This document shows positions 45,498 through 56,315 of a stretch of DNA of 64,000 nucleotides, piece by piece. Each line of letters begins with the position of its first letter. The first letter of the stretch is position 1. The position numbers were made by a program, and so were the translations under genes. The notes under the pieces were generated by a model. It was not told the DNA's origin, did not search any database, and was given only the letters and a program-made list of their open reading frames with translations. The DNA lies in assembly GCF_020906515.1 (NCBI RefSeq), contig NC_085854.1, positions 1,798,001 through 1,862,000 of the forward strand, given 5' to 3'. This DNA comes from Vanrija pseudolonga (lineage: Eukaryota; Basidiomycota; Tremellomycetes; Trichosporonales; Trichosporonaceae).

Positions 45498-48462
45498 GGT
45501 GAATGGAGGAGGAGTGGAGAGTTGAGTTGTGGCGAGATGTGTGGATTGGATATTTGTGTGTGACGAGGGCCGGTCAGTCAGCAAAAGGGACCCGGACTTG
45601 GTCGGACCAATCGGTCAGTGGCGATTTTCCAACTCGCAGCCCCGACTGGCTAGGAGTGACTGGTGAGTCACTCGCCACTCCTGCTTCTGCAATGTTGGGC
45701 ATGCATACACCGTTGACATTCGGGATGGGTTTGGATGACATTGTATGATGCTTGTGGCTCTTTGCAGTTGAGACTTGCAGCAGAGTGATGGCCAGTGAGC
45801 TTAAGAACACAACTCGCCGCTTTCTCGGAGCCAACTATTGACCTCCTCTAGCGCATAGCCTCCTGTCTCGCGTCAGTGGTGGCGCCCGCGAGTTTGGTAT
45901 AGTCGTACCACTCACTTACCTTGCATGAGAAAGTGCGCCTCCCTCGGCAGCTTACGGGGCATTGGAACAGTAGTGGCCTTGCAACGCGCACCGCTCGGGG
46001 GTCGTTGTGGTATCTGGAGCGGCGACAATGAGAAGCCCCTCTCCGTGGACGGATAAGTGGAGAGAGGAGCGCACCCAGTATCCAGACCCAAGAAAAAGAG
46101 CGGCAGTGGACCCGTTTGTGTCCCAGAACACACGCACACACACACACATAACCCCACACACAAAAGACAGTCCTCCGCTCCCAGACCCCGGCCGCCAATC
46201 TCCTTCCTCCTAAGACAGGTCCGGATCCAGCGAGCGTCGAACCGCCGCCGTCGCCGTCCCGATGTTCACAAAGCAACAGGCGACTGTTGCTCCGTGACCA
46301 CCAACGCTTCGGTGGTGATTAGAGCGGGCACTTGTCTCTAGAGCAGGCAGTTGCCTCCAGGAAGGCGGGTAGTCGCGCCGAAAAAGACATCACCGCGAAG
46401 CTCTCAGATTGCGGCTTTCCGAGAACGCGGTCACGCGCGCTGTGTGGCAGGAGAATTCGACACTACATCAATAGGCAAGAGCATAATTAGCTTATACCGA
46501 CGAACAGCACCAAGATGCCGAGCGCCGAGACGGGCGATCTCCGAGGCGATGCCACAGCCCATGACTGCCCACCCAGCCAACGCCTTTCGGGGACGTTTGC
46601 TTCTCGAGCCTGTCAGCAACGCCATGTTCGAGGTCAATTGTCGATTAGAACCTCGGGGACCGAGGGACATCGCCTGCGAGTCAAGCGAGCGGTCCCCACA
46701 GGCGCCGAGGGCCTTGACGTCGACAACAGTACCACACCGAGCAGACGTCGCGTGCACTCCTACAACGCTGTTCGGCAACGCGGCCCACAGCGATCCCATG
46801 CCCCACACCCTAACAGAGGGTAGATAACTTCTCAACACGCCATTCGGCCACCGGAACAAGGAGCACGCGTCCCCCAACACCTTGGGCGAGTCGGCGATCG
46901 CACTGTGAGCTGGCCAATCCGAAGGCCATTCGGCAAGCCAGTGTGCTGGGCCGCAAACGCAGCCGGCAGGAACATGGCGCGCCCTCGTCCTCGTCCTCTG
47001 TAGCCCCAGAGACACGTTGCACATCACAGCTCATGTTGACACCGGCCTCGACGCCGACCGCGACGGCAGGTTGGTTGGGGTTTGTCGGCTACGGTGTGCC
47101 ATCGGTCGCCTGTTCGGCACGCGAGTTGTTGGAGGTCATGTGAGCAGCAACAGTGTCACTTCCGATGGCATGGTGAGCTATCTATGTTATGGCAACGACG
47201 CGCGGAAAGGGTAGAACGAGCTAGCGTAGATAGATATCCATCGTTCCAAGATCAGTGCGGGGCCGCTACGACAGTCAGTGTCCCATTGGTGCCCCAGCTT
47301 CCCCCTCCGCACGTCACGAGATCAGTCGCGACGGCATTGGTACGGGTTTGATGTGGACGGGCATTAGTGAGCGCGGGGCTGCACCGATCAACTATGCACG
47401 CTGTTGACACGGGTGACTGATGGATACGGCAAGTGACGCGCCGTTCGGTGAGCGTGTCTGTCCCGGCGGGGATATGAAGAGTGGGTCGTTCGGACGGGAG
47501 ATCGGGTTTCGTGCCGACAATTCAGACGAGCAGAGTGTATGGAGCTGGGTGGTTGCTCAGCCGCTGTTGCTGCCCAGCTTGCCTTGCCCAGCTGCTCGTC
47601 CTGCTTGTGGCACGGATGACCTCAGAGCGTTTCGCATCCGGGGCGGCCCTCCCCCACGTGTAGCTGACAGGCGGACAGGTTGCAGGGTTTGCATGGCGGC
47701 AACTGGCGGTGACAGACAGTGGAGCCAAGGCTCAACGCCGTGCCAAGCCTTTTTGAGCCACGGCGCCGAGGGAATCTGTGCCAGCAAAGCCAATGACGAG
47801 TGGGGTGGGGCCGAGGCACTGGAGATAGCGCTTAGCATGTCGGTCCGGAGCCAGCGCATGCGAGCATGTGAGTGGAGCCAAGAGAATGATGGGACAGTGG
47901 AGCACATGGGCGTGCGCGCCGCTGTTTGCTGCGCGCACCCCTATCACTCGGTTCGGACCCACTCCTAAGACCCCGACCGTGGCGGCGCGCTCCACCGTAC
48001 CGTGTCCGTGCATTTTCCACAGCCGACTTGGCGCGGGGTACGCTGACTTGGCAGCGGCGTGTCACTGGCCTCACTGGCCCCCCAACATCCTGATATGCGG
48101 GGTAGTTGACAGGCGGCAAAGCCGAGGCGGGCTGGCTGTAGCTGGCTGACGTGATGGCATGCCGGGTGCGCACCGAGCGTGCGCCGATGTGGGTGGATTG
48201 AGTTGTTGGCGCTTGTGCTCGGCGTTAGTTACGGCGGTTACGCTGCTGCTGCGTTCCTTCCTTCCTTGGAGCGACCGAGCATGACGAGACTTGCTTACAC
48301 GTCTTTCGGGAAGGGGATGCGTGAAGCAAGGCGTGAAGGGTATACAAGTAGAGCCCCATGGGGACGCCCGGTTTTTCTTTCCTTCTTCTCCTCGCCGCGA
48401 ATCGCGCCCGAGACTCTTGTTTACCTCGACACACTATTGACTTTGACCTGACACGACACGCA
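45498..48462. other. Gene-poor 3 kb region upstream of the transporter
   Basis: No convincing gene. Several open frames up to about 200 codons exist on both strands, but they overlap each other, lack the strong C/G third-position bias of neighbouring genes and show no family motif. Contents seen: CCAAT (45607-45611) near NFU1, a (CA)n tract at 46134-46150, and a CACGTG at 47655. Possible roles: long regulatory region of the transporter, decayed sequence, or lncRNA. Confidence 0.45.
45607..45611 (+). promoter_or_regulatory. CCAAT box upstream of NFU1
   Basis: ACCAATCGG about 110 bp upstream of the NFU1 ATG. The fungal HAP complex binds CCAAT in many mitochondrial and iron genes; binding here is inferred. 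Confidence 0.3.
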
Positions 48463-50584
48463 ATGGCCACAAACGAGAAGGACGGCAAGTCGCCGCTCGA
48501 CGTCACGTCGGTGCCGTCGCACGAGGAGGCGACCATCAGCACGCCCCCGAACGAGAAGGACCGCGCGCCGATCAACCCGCTGCTCGAGCAGTATCTCAAC
48601 ATGAACCCAGCTGAGAAGGCTGCGTTCGACAAGAAGCTCCTCCGCAGGATCGACTGGCACCTTATCCCGTGGATGACGTGAGTGTGGCGACGGGCGGGCG
48701 TGGGCGTCGGCGGCGGTGGAGCCAGGCGGCGATCGGCGGCAATGCCACACAACAACAGCACTAACCCCGCCAGTATCCTCTACCTCATGTCCTTCCTCGA
48801 CCGTGTCAACATCGGTACCGCCAAGCTCTGGAGTGAGTCACGCGTTGGGGCGCGAGCAATAACTGACACACGCAGACCTCGAGCGCGACCTCCACCTCAA
48901 CTCGCAGCAGTTCGCCAATGTCACGCTGGGTAAGCCGCAGCCGCCGACCCACACTCACCACCACCCCAGTCTTCTTCGTCTCCTATGTCGCCTTCGAGAT
49001 CCCCTCCAACCTCGTCCTCAAGAAGCTCCGACCATCGCGCTACATTCCCGCGACGGTCATCATCTGGTCGCTCTTCCAAATCTTCAGTGAGTGGCACGAG
49101 TGGCGCGGTGTGGCGAGGCGAGTGTGGCGAAGTGTGTCATTGCGGAATGTGTGGAGCGCCCGTGGCCCGCCGTCCCCATTGCGTGTCATTGCGCCTCACT
49201 GCCTCACACCCGATGCTCATCCTCGCACCCACATCGCCTGCCGTCCCCGTTGCGTGGCATTGCGCCCCGCTACCTCTCATCCAATGCCCGTCCTCGTACC
49301 CCCATTTACTAACAATAAACAGTGGGCCTCGTCACCAACTATGGCCAGCTCGTCGCGCTCCGCTTCTGCCTCGGTGCCGCCGAGGCAGGACTCTTCCCCG
49401 GCCTCAACTTCTACCTTAACGGCTGGTACCGTCGCGAGGAGCTCGCCAAGCGTACTTCCATCTTCTTCGGTGGCGCCGTCCTCGCCGGTGCCTTTGGCGG
49501 TATCTTTGGCTGGGCGCTCGGCCACATGGAGGGTATTGGCGGCAAGGCCGGCTGGGCTTGGATCTTCATTATCGAGGGCTTAATCACTTTCGTGTGCGGT
49601 GTTCTAAGCTTCTGGGTGAGTAGGCCGCGGGCACGGCGGCGGACGACACAACCACAACACGCCGCCGCCGTAGCCGTCTCTTCCAACGCGCATCACTAAC
49701 CCCGCCCGCAGCTCATCTACGACTGGCCTGACCGCGCGCGCTTCCTCACCGACATGGAGCGCGAGGTGGTTCACTACCGCCTCAAGGCCGACTCTGGTCT
49801 CGGCACCCAGGGCAAGTTCTCGTGGAAGACGATCCGCCGCGGCTTCACCGACTGGAAGACGTGGGTCTTCATGCTCAACTACCTTGGCCCGGCGCAGTGC
49901 ATCTACTCCCAGTCCATGTTCGCGCCGTCCATTGTCGCGTCGCTCGGCACCTGGACCCGCCCCCAGTCGCTGCTGCTGTCCGTTCCGCCGTACATCATTG
50001 CGTTCGGCACAACGCTCGGCACGGCGTGGCTGTCCGACAAGTGGCTCAAGCGCGGCATCTTCAACATGTTCTGGGGCACGCTCGCCGTCGTCGGCTACGT
50101 TATTCTGATGGTCACGCACAACGCTGGGGCCAAGTACTTTGCCGTCTTCTTCACGACGCTCGCCATCGCGCCCATGATCTCCAACACGATCGTGTGGACC
50201 GGCAACAACTTTGGCTCGCACTACAAGAAGGCCGTCGCGATGGGCATGGTCTTCTCGGCCGGCAACTCGGGTGGTATCTGGGCTGCGTTGGCGTACCGCT
50301 CCAAGGACGCCAAGCCGACCAACGGCCAGGTGCCCTACCTCCCCGGCCACGCCACTGCGATGGCTTTCGCCGCTGCCAACGTCATCACCTCGGTCATTCT
50401 TTGGTTCTTCATGCGCCGTGAGAACCAGCGTCGCGAGCGCGAGTACGGCCCTGCCCCTGGCCCCGACGAGCAGCACAACATCGACGACCCGGCATACCGC
50501 GCCAAGTGGGGTCTCGAGGGCATGAGCCGCGACGACATCCTCAACCTCGGCGACGACCACCCGGCGTTCCGCTTTATTCTGTAG
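48463..50584 (+). CDS. Major facilitator transporter, Dal5/allantoate permease (ACS) family
   Basis: Exons 48463-48677, 48774-48832, 48876-48929, 48970-49086, 49323-49615 and 49712-50584 give 536 residues with about 12 membrane segments. Family signatures: RRIDWHLIPWM, YLMSFLDRVNIGTAKLW, AAEAGLFPGLNFYLNGWYRR, WAWIFIIEGLITF, SWKTIRRGFTDWKTW. The Dal5 group imports organic anions such as allantoate, nicotinate, biotin precursors and pantothenate; substrate here unknown. The large 3 kb upstream region fits a regulated nutrient gene. Intron 4 (49087-49322) contains a 71-bp tandem duplication. Convergent with the next gene, 287 bp apart. Confidence 0.93.
49165..49306. repeat. Imperfect 71-bp tandem duplication inside a transporter intron
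   Basis: Copy 1 is 49165-49235, copy 2 is 49236-49306. Both begin GCC(C/T)GCCGTCCCC(A/G)TTGCGTG and stay aligned without gaps over the unit, at roughly 80 percent identity by eye. Confidence 0.85.
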
Positions 50585-50871
50585 AGTTAGTCTAGTTAGT
50601 AGTCGGGGGAGCTGGTGTGCGGACGGATCAGTAGTGGGTTGTGGCACACTAGGTGCTTAACCCCGTAGCTGTCAGAAGGGATCGCGTGAGTCTTGTAGCG
50701 TTGTGATATGCCACAGTGCTAGCAACAGTGTTGTCAGGTGGATTAGTGCACTGAAATCCTCCTTGTAATGCGCAGCGCCCTCTTCCAGCCGGTGTAGTAT
50801 ACATACAGAGAATGCCAATGCCAATGCTAGTCACAGTTGGGTCGAAGCGTGAAGATAACTGGGGCGACAGT

Positions 50872-51320
50872 CTACTCCCAAGCCTTCTTGGCACGGTTGC
50901 GCTTTGCCTGATGCTAGTCAGCCCTGCCCCACCCACACCCTCTACGCCTCCACGCCCCAACCCCACCACCACTCAACCCACCTTGCGCTCCTCGTCCTTG
51001 CCGACCTTGGTCTGCAGCCGCTCCAGGCGCTCGAGGGCCTTCTCCTTGCCAATCTCTGAACGCTTCTTCTTCTTGGCGCTCTCCGCCCGTCCCTTCTTGT
51101 TCTTCTTGCTCTGCTCGATGTGGCCGCCGGGCGTGATCATCGTCGCTGGCAGACGCTTGTTCTTGGCCAGCTTGGCTGCGGGCACAAGCGTCTCCTTCTG
51201 GCCGGGGTGCATCTGCGCCACCTCCTTGCGTGCCGCGAGCTCGCTGATCTGTTGTGTGATGTCTACACGGGGTGTCAGCGCTTTCCTCGGGCTCTTAGGC
51301 AGCGCCGACTCACTCGACAT
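50872..51320 (-). CDS. Small lysine-rich hypothetical protein
   Basis: Exons 51320-51314, 51262-50982 and 50907-50872 give 107 residues: MSNITQQISELAARKEV, then LVPAAKLAKNKRLPATMITPG, then a very basic helical tail (KKNKKGRAESAKKKKRSE) ending AKRNRAKKAWE. I do not recognise a family; composition suggests a nucleolar or nucleic-acid-binding protein. The first coding exon is only 7 nt. Intron 1 (51263-51313, 51 nt) is a multiple of three with no stop, so its retention would insert 17 residues. Confidence 0.75.
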
Positions 51321-51738
51321 GGTTGTTGTTGTGGTTGTTGTAGCTGCCAGATGCGACTTGAAGCAACTTTTGACCTGGCGGGGCGATAAGATGGACGGCG
51401 ATGTATTTAACCCCCCCAGTTTAGAGACCTTGAACAGTTGACGACTGATTTCTGTGCACAAACCTGCTTATATGCGTGTTCAGCATGTAGATGGAAAAGA
51501 TAAGCAGTGCAGGTTGTTCCTTGCAAGCTCATGCATGTGACTCGAGGTTGTGCCAAAGGAGCACGCGGTCGGAAGCAAGTGTCTCACCCCTCCAGCCTCA
51601 ACATTGCACTGGTCGCGCCACCCAAAGTTGGTCGACCTATTTCAATCAGTCGTCATTCTCCTCCTTCCCTCGTCACAACTTTCACAACAACACACTTCAC
51701 AACACACCAAGGCAGCTCGCCAAGCGCACCGGCTCGCA
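51321..51738. promoter_or_regulatory. Divergent promoter region between two hypothetical genes
   Basis: 418 bp between starts, with (GTT)n-like sequence next to the 51320 start and CACAAC-rich leader before 51739. A TTAAATAC TATA-like motif faces the minus-strand gene near 51401-51408. Confidence 0.45.
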
Positions 51739-53462
51739 ATGTCAGCGCTTGCGCGTTTGAAGAAGCAGCCCGCACCGGCTCCCTCCCCACCCAGCAGCGC
51801 AGGCCCTCCTCGCCCCGAGAAGGTCACCGCGCGCAACAGCGGGTCTGCATCGTCGGCGTCGTCGAGCGCCAGCGCCAGTGCAAGCAAGGACAAGGGCAGG
51901 GGCAAGGCTCCGGTGTCTAGTGACTCTCGAGATGCCTCAGGATCTTCGACACCAACTCCAGAGCCTCGTCTGGGTGACGATATACCGTTGGAGAGACACG
52001 ACCTGCTTCTGGCAAGCTTTGAGCGCTTCTTCTGCCGCGCTGTACAGTGCCCCCTGGTCATCGACGACGTCGAGTGTGACGCCGAGCTGGCTTCCACTCG
52101 TCAGCTCGCCGGTGTAAGTGATCTCATGGGATCTGGGAAAGCGCTGCACTTACTGACACTGGCAATAGCACGTCCGTGTCCACTTCCAGAAACTCAAACG
52201 ACGGCCAACGTTCAACGTCATGTGGTCTGATCGAAGTCCGAACGTTCCACGGGACAAGAAACTGCAACCATTCAAAGACATCGAGACCATGAGGGCGGAG
52301 TTGAACGCCCTTCTTATGCAAGAGTCCACCCGGTACTGCCCTGTTCAAAGTGAGCTCTCGTGACCGGCTGCACGCTGACACCACAGATTGCAAAAACAGT
52401 GGACCTCACAAAAGGGTGGAGGCTCATATCACCAAGTCTCACAAGGCGGGAGTCTCGATCGGCATGCTGCGGCAACCCAGATTACCGTTCAAGCCAGAGC
52501 TCCCAGAGCTTCCACCACTGCCGGCGACGGCCCCTTCGTACCTCCTGTCGTGCCCAGAGGCCCGGCCTAACCCTGGTGGAACCAACACACCCCACTGGAC
52601 CAGAACTCCGAAGTACCCGGTCAACGAACAGTACCCAGACGAGTACATTCTGGTCCCCGATCCATCGATTCTGCGCCTGCAGCACCGCAAGCTGTTGTCG
52701 TCGGACATCTTCCCTTCAAAAGGCGACTGGGACGACGACGACGACGACCTCGAGGTCCACTCCACGCCCGTAAAGATGGGCTCTATCGCCCCTCAGCGTA
52801 CCCCGAGCCGACGCCTCCCAGCCGCGGCTCCAGTCCCTTCCGTCAGCAAATACCGTTCGCTCCCGCCACTCCCAACGACATCAGGCCGGCCCGTGCGCCT
52901 CGCAGCCATGGAAGCGCGGGCTGTGCAGCCGAGGCCCGCGGTCTGGCGTATCGGTCACAGTGACGAACTTCTTCCGGCTCCATCGCTCAGCGCCAAGGGG
53001 AAGGCTCCGCTGCGGATTGTCCCGGCCAGCCAGCGCCTCGAGGTGCGCCTCGTGCGACTTCCAGACGATGTCATTCCCGAGGCTCGAGCGGCAAAGGCTG
53101 CGGCGAAGGAGACTGCAAGGATCGTGGCGGAAGGAGGCGAGCAGGCAGAAGCAGCGATGGCTGCCGCCCAGCTCAACTCGGGCGCTCCCGACATCACGGC
53201 CCCCGACCGCAAGGGCAAGCGCAAGATGACGACTGGCGACAACAACCCTGCGTCGGCCAAGCAGGCTAGGCCTTCGATCACGGCCGAGGACCTCGAGTTT
53301 GCAGCCGCCAAGTTTGCCTTTGACAAGACGGGCCGCCAGTTCGGTATCGACTTTGCAAAGCACAAAGACGCATTCATACAGTTCCACTACTTGATGGTGA
53401 GCACCAAGATGAGCGACGACACGGTGCAGCTCGCCAACGCCGGCATCCAGCCAATCGCATAG
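51739..53462 (+). CDS. Hypothetical protein with a single C2H2-like finger
   Basis: Exons 51739-52113, 52169-52349 and 52387-53462 give 543 residues. Ser/Ala/Pro-rich N-terminus, then a structured segment FERFFCRAVQCPLVIDDVEC and HVRVHFQKLKRRPTFNVMW, then CPVQNCKNSGPHKRVEAHI followed by TKSH, a possible C2H2 finger split by the 37-nt intron 2. An acidic run (DWDDDDDDLE) and a basic patch (RKGKRKM) follow. No family recognised. It may be nuclear. An upstream in-frame ATG at 51550 would add 63 residues of poor quality. Confidence 0.72.
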
Positions 53463-53553
53463 AGACACCCAGTGTATAGATTGCATTATTCCTGTATGTG
53501 TGTAGTATACAACAATGAGATGTATGTGGCATGTGTGACGTTGGCTTGGGTTG

Positions 53554-54835
53554 CTACTTTGCGTGGTACTTTCGGAGCCTCTCCTTCTCCTTGAGGCGCT
53601 TGGCCTCGCGCCTCGCCTCGCGCGCGGCGCGGCGCGCATCCTCGAGCTCATTCTTCTTCTGGCGCTTGGCCTCGCGTGCCTCCTGCTTGGCCGTCATGGC
53701 CGCGACGTCTGAGTTGTCAGCAGCGCCACAGCGCGAACCCACCTTCAGGCTTGCGGTGGCTGCGGCCCTTGGCGGGGCGGGCAGCGAGCGGCGGGACGGC
53801 GTACAGCGTGTCGAGCATGTCGCGTGCGTCGGCGCGCGACGCAGCGCGGACGTCTTGCGCCGCGTCGAGCCGGTGGCGCAGCAGCTCGCCGTCGGCCCGT
53901 TCGTCCGCCTTGAAGATGGCGTTGAGGCGTGCCGTCGCGCTCTCCACCACCCTGCGTGCGTCGTCAGCTCCAGCCCCTCCCCCGCGCCCTACGCGCACTC
54001 ACCGCTGGTCCGCGACCATGCTAGCGGCAGCAAGCACCACAGGCCAGCGCATGACCTTGCGATCGCGCGCAAGGCTGACGCCCTGCATGGCCGCGAGGCT
54101 CGCGAGCGTGCGATCCAGCACCATCGACACGCGTTGTGCGACGACCTGCGCGACCTCTGGCGCGACGCCGAGGTCGTCCTGCGACGCCGGCTCGGGCACA
54201 TGTTTCCGCTTGCTTGCAGTGCGGATCGGGCCGACCGGTGGACGGGGAAGCGTCAGCGCGCCCCGGTGAACCAACCGGCTCGCGGCGTCGGCGAGCGCGT
54301 CCCCGAGCGCCGGGGCCGGCGGGAGCTCGGACGGATGTAGTGGCCAGCGCGTCGCCGCGTCCAGCGGCTGCGCCGATGACGCAGCTGACGTCGACGCCGT
54401 GGGCGAGAACAGAACCGACGGCGCGGCGGAGGACACGCGCGCCGGCGTGCTCGGCGACGCGGGCTGGGACGACGGCGCGGCACTGCTGCTCACTAACTCG
54501 TCCTCTTCTTCTTCAGGCGAGACCGAGCGGTGCGCCCACCGCGGCAGGCCTGATATCAGGCGCTGGGCGAGGCCGGACGCGTCGCGCTCCCGCAGGCCAG
54601 AGAGGAGCGCAGCGTACCCGCCAATCTCGGCGCGCGTGAGCCTCTGTGCCGGCGTATCGTTGTCATCGTCGTCGTCGTCGTCATCGCCGCCTGGCGGTGG
54701 TGGGCTCGGCGTCGGCGTGCGCGAGAGCGAGTAGTGCGAGTGTCTCGAGGTGCCGCTTCTGGGCGAGTAGGCCGACTCGAGGCCCGACGAGAAGCCCGTC
54801 GAAGATGGGCTGCGCGGTTGTCGGTCGTGTTCCAT
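53554..54835 (-). CDS. Hypothetical protein with basic coiled-coil C-terminus
   Basis: Exons 54835-54003, 53951-53743 and 53708-53554 give 398 residues. Ser/Pro-rich N-terminus with an eight-Asp run (GGDDDDDDDDND), a middle region with helices (LTRAEIGGYAALLSGLRERD; VVAQRVSMVLDRTLASLAAM) and a C-terminal Lys/Arg/Glu helix (AREARREAKRLKEKERLRKY) like a nuclear coiled coil. I do not recognise a family. Introns 51 and 34 nt rebuild an open frame. Convergent with its left neighbour, 91 bp apart, the tightest convergent pair here. Confidence 0.72.
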
Positions 54836-55070
54836 GGCCCGTGCGGGGGAGGGAGCAACAATAACATGCGGCACTGGCGCCGCGCCGAAATGTCGATATC
54901 ACAAAGTGGAGGAAGAAAGTCACGTGCGCCGACTTCACTTTGTTGCGGATGCGATGGCCTCCGCCGCTTCGGCACAAGATAATCGACGTCGTCGGCGGCA
55001 CCGGCTCGCTCCTCTTGCACAAAGTAAAAGCAGGCCGAGAGCCGAGCAACGCCAGGCCACGAACCACACC

Positions 55071-55888
55071 ATGGCTATCGCGAGGGGGGCAAGTGCGCGC
55101 GCGTTTGCGACGCTCGCCGACATGCTCCCGCGGGCAGCGGCGCCCGCGCCGGCGTGCTCGCTCTGCCGGGCGGCATCATCATCACGCGGCATCTCGTCGT
55201 CGGCCGCAAGGCGGCAGCACGCAGCCCAAGCCACACCACCACCACCACGGCCACGGATACCCACCGAGGCCGATATCGGGGCCAAGATGCGCTCCGTGCT
55301 GCGCAACGTCGCGCAGGTGGGTTTTGGTACCTCCCTCTCGCGCTAACCCACCCCCAGCCCGTGGTCGTCGCCGTCGCGCGCACCGATAGCCCCGGCCCCG
55401 GCTCCAGCACCTCCAGCAGCAGCGCATACCACGGCGCGACGCTCACGTCGTTTGCGAGCCTGACGCTCGAGCCGCACCCCCTCGTGGCGTTCTCGCTGCG
55501 GCTGCCCTCGCGCATGGCCGACCTGCTCCGGCTGCCAGAGGGTTCGGCGCCGCGCACCGTCGCCGTGTCGCTGCTGTCGCACGGGAACCACGGCGTCGCC
55601 GACGCGCTCGCCAAGCCCGGCGCGGAGCAGGGGCCGATCTTTGCCCGGCCGGACTGGGACAACGCCGACCCGCCAGCGCTCAAGAGCGCCGTTGGCAGCC
55701 TGACGTGCGAGGTCGTTCGGAGTCTGCCGTTGCGCGACGTGGGCGGGCCAACCGACCCGTCAGATCCGCACGGGAGCGAGCTGTTCATCTGCCGCGTGCT
55801 CGACGCCACTGATGGCGCTGGCACCGACTCGCTCGTGCACTACCGGAGGGAGTATCACGCCGTTGCGGGTAAGATGGGGGAGAGATAG
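55071..55888 (+). CDS. Flavin-reductase-like (FMN-binding split barrel) protein, probably mitochondrial
   Basis: Exons 55071-55316 and 55358-55888 give 258 residues. The N-terminus is Arg/Ala/Ser-rich (MAIARGASARAFATLADM) with no acids for the first 16 residues, consistent with mitochondrial import. The split-barrel signature is YHGATLTSFASLTLEPHPLV followed by AFSLRLPS, where FMN would bind, then VSLLSHGNHGVADALAK. Substrate unknown. Start chosen at the ATG after the ACCACACC context. Divergent promoter (235 bp) contains TCACGTG at 54920-54926. Confidence 0.82.
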
Positions 55889-56315
55889 GGCAATAGCATA
55901 GCATTGGTTGGTTGATGTACACGTCTCATTTGTGCTGGGCTGGCTGGGTGGCCTGGGTTGGAGGCTGTGCGTGCGCGGGCGCGCTTCTAGAAGCTCACGG
56001 TGACGCAAGGCTGGCTGACGCGGATCTTTGCAACTTCTGCGCCCCGCATTCACTGCCCTCGGCTCGTCATGCTCGTCACCTCATCACCCCTCGTTAGCAG
56101 CTTCCTCCTCGCAACCGTCTTAGCAGGTCAGCGAGCAACGCCTTCCCCTCCCCCTTCCTCCTCCCCCTCCCTCCTCATCATACGAATACAATAACATGTC
56201 TGGTTCAGTCTCTTGACGAGACAATGCAGTGAGGGGACATACGACAGAGACCGGGAATCACGAATGCACGGGTGGGCGGGCGTTGGCGGCGGGTGCGCAG
56301 AGGGCTGTACCTTGT
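55889..56315. other. Convergent 3' region between flavin-reductase gene and UBC9
   Basis: 427 bp, no gene seen on either strand; CT-rich tract near 56145-56175 on the plus strand. Confidence 0.5.

Noticed and set aside
45750-46010. Possible tiny spliced minus-strand gene using a GTAAGT donor near 45920 and a GACAG acceptor
   Set aside because: The splice signals look good, but the product is only about 35 residues with no upstream coding support and no conserved feature.
46351-47027. Overlapping frames of 158 codons (+) and 198 codons (-)
   Set aside because: They overlap, lack coding-type codon bias and show no recognisable motif; frames this long arise by chance in GC-rich DNA.
47420-47968. 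182-codon plus-strand frame upstream of the transporter
   Set aside because: Codon third positions are mixed, there is no family motif, and it contains no plausible domain; kept as part of the gene-poor region.
31243-54926. Recurrent CACGTG sites in promoters as a shared regulon
   Set aside because: About 20 such hexamers are expected by chance in 64 kb at this base composition, so the handful seen is not evidence of co-regulation.
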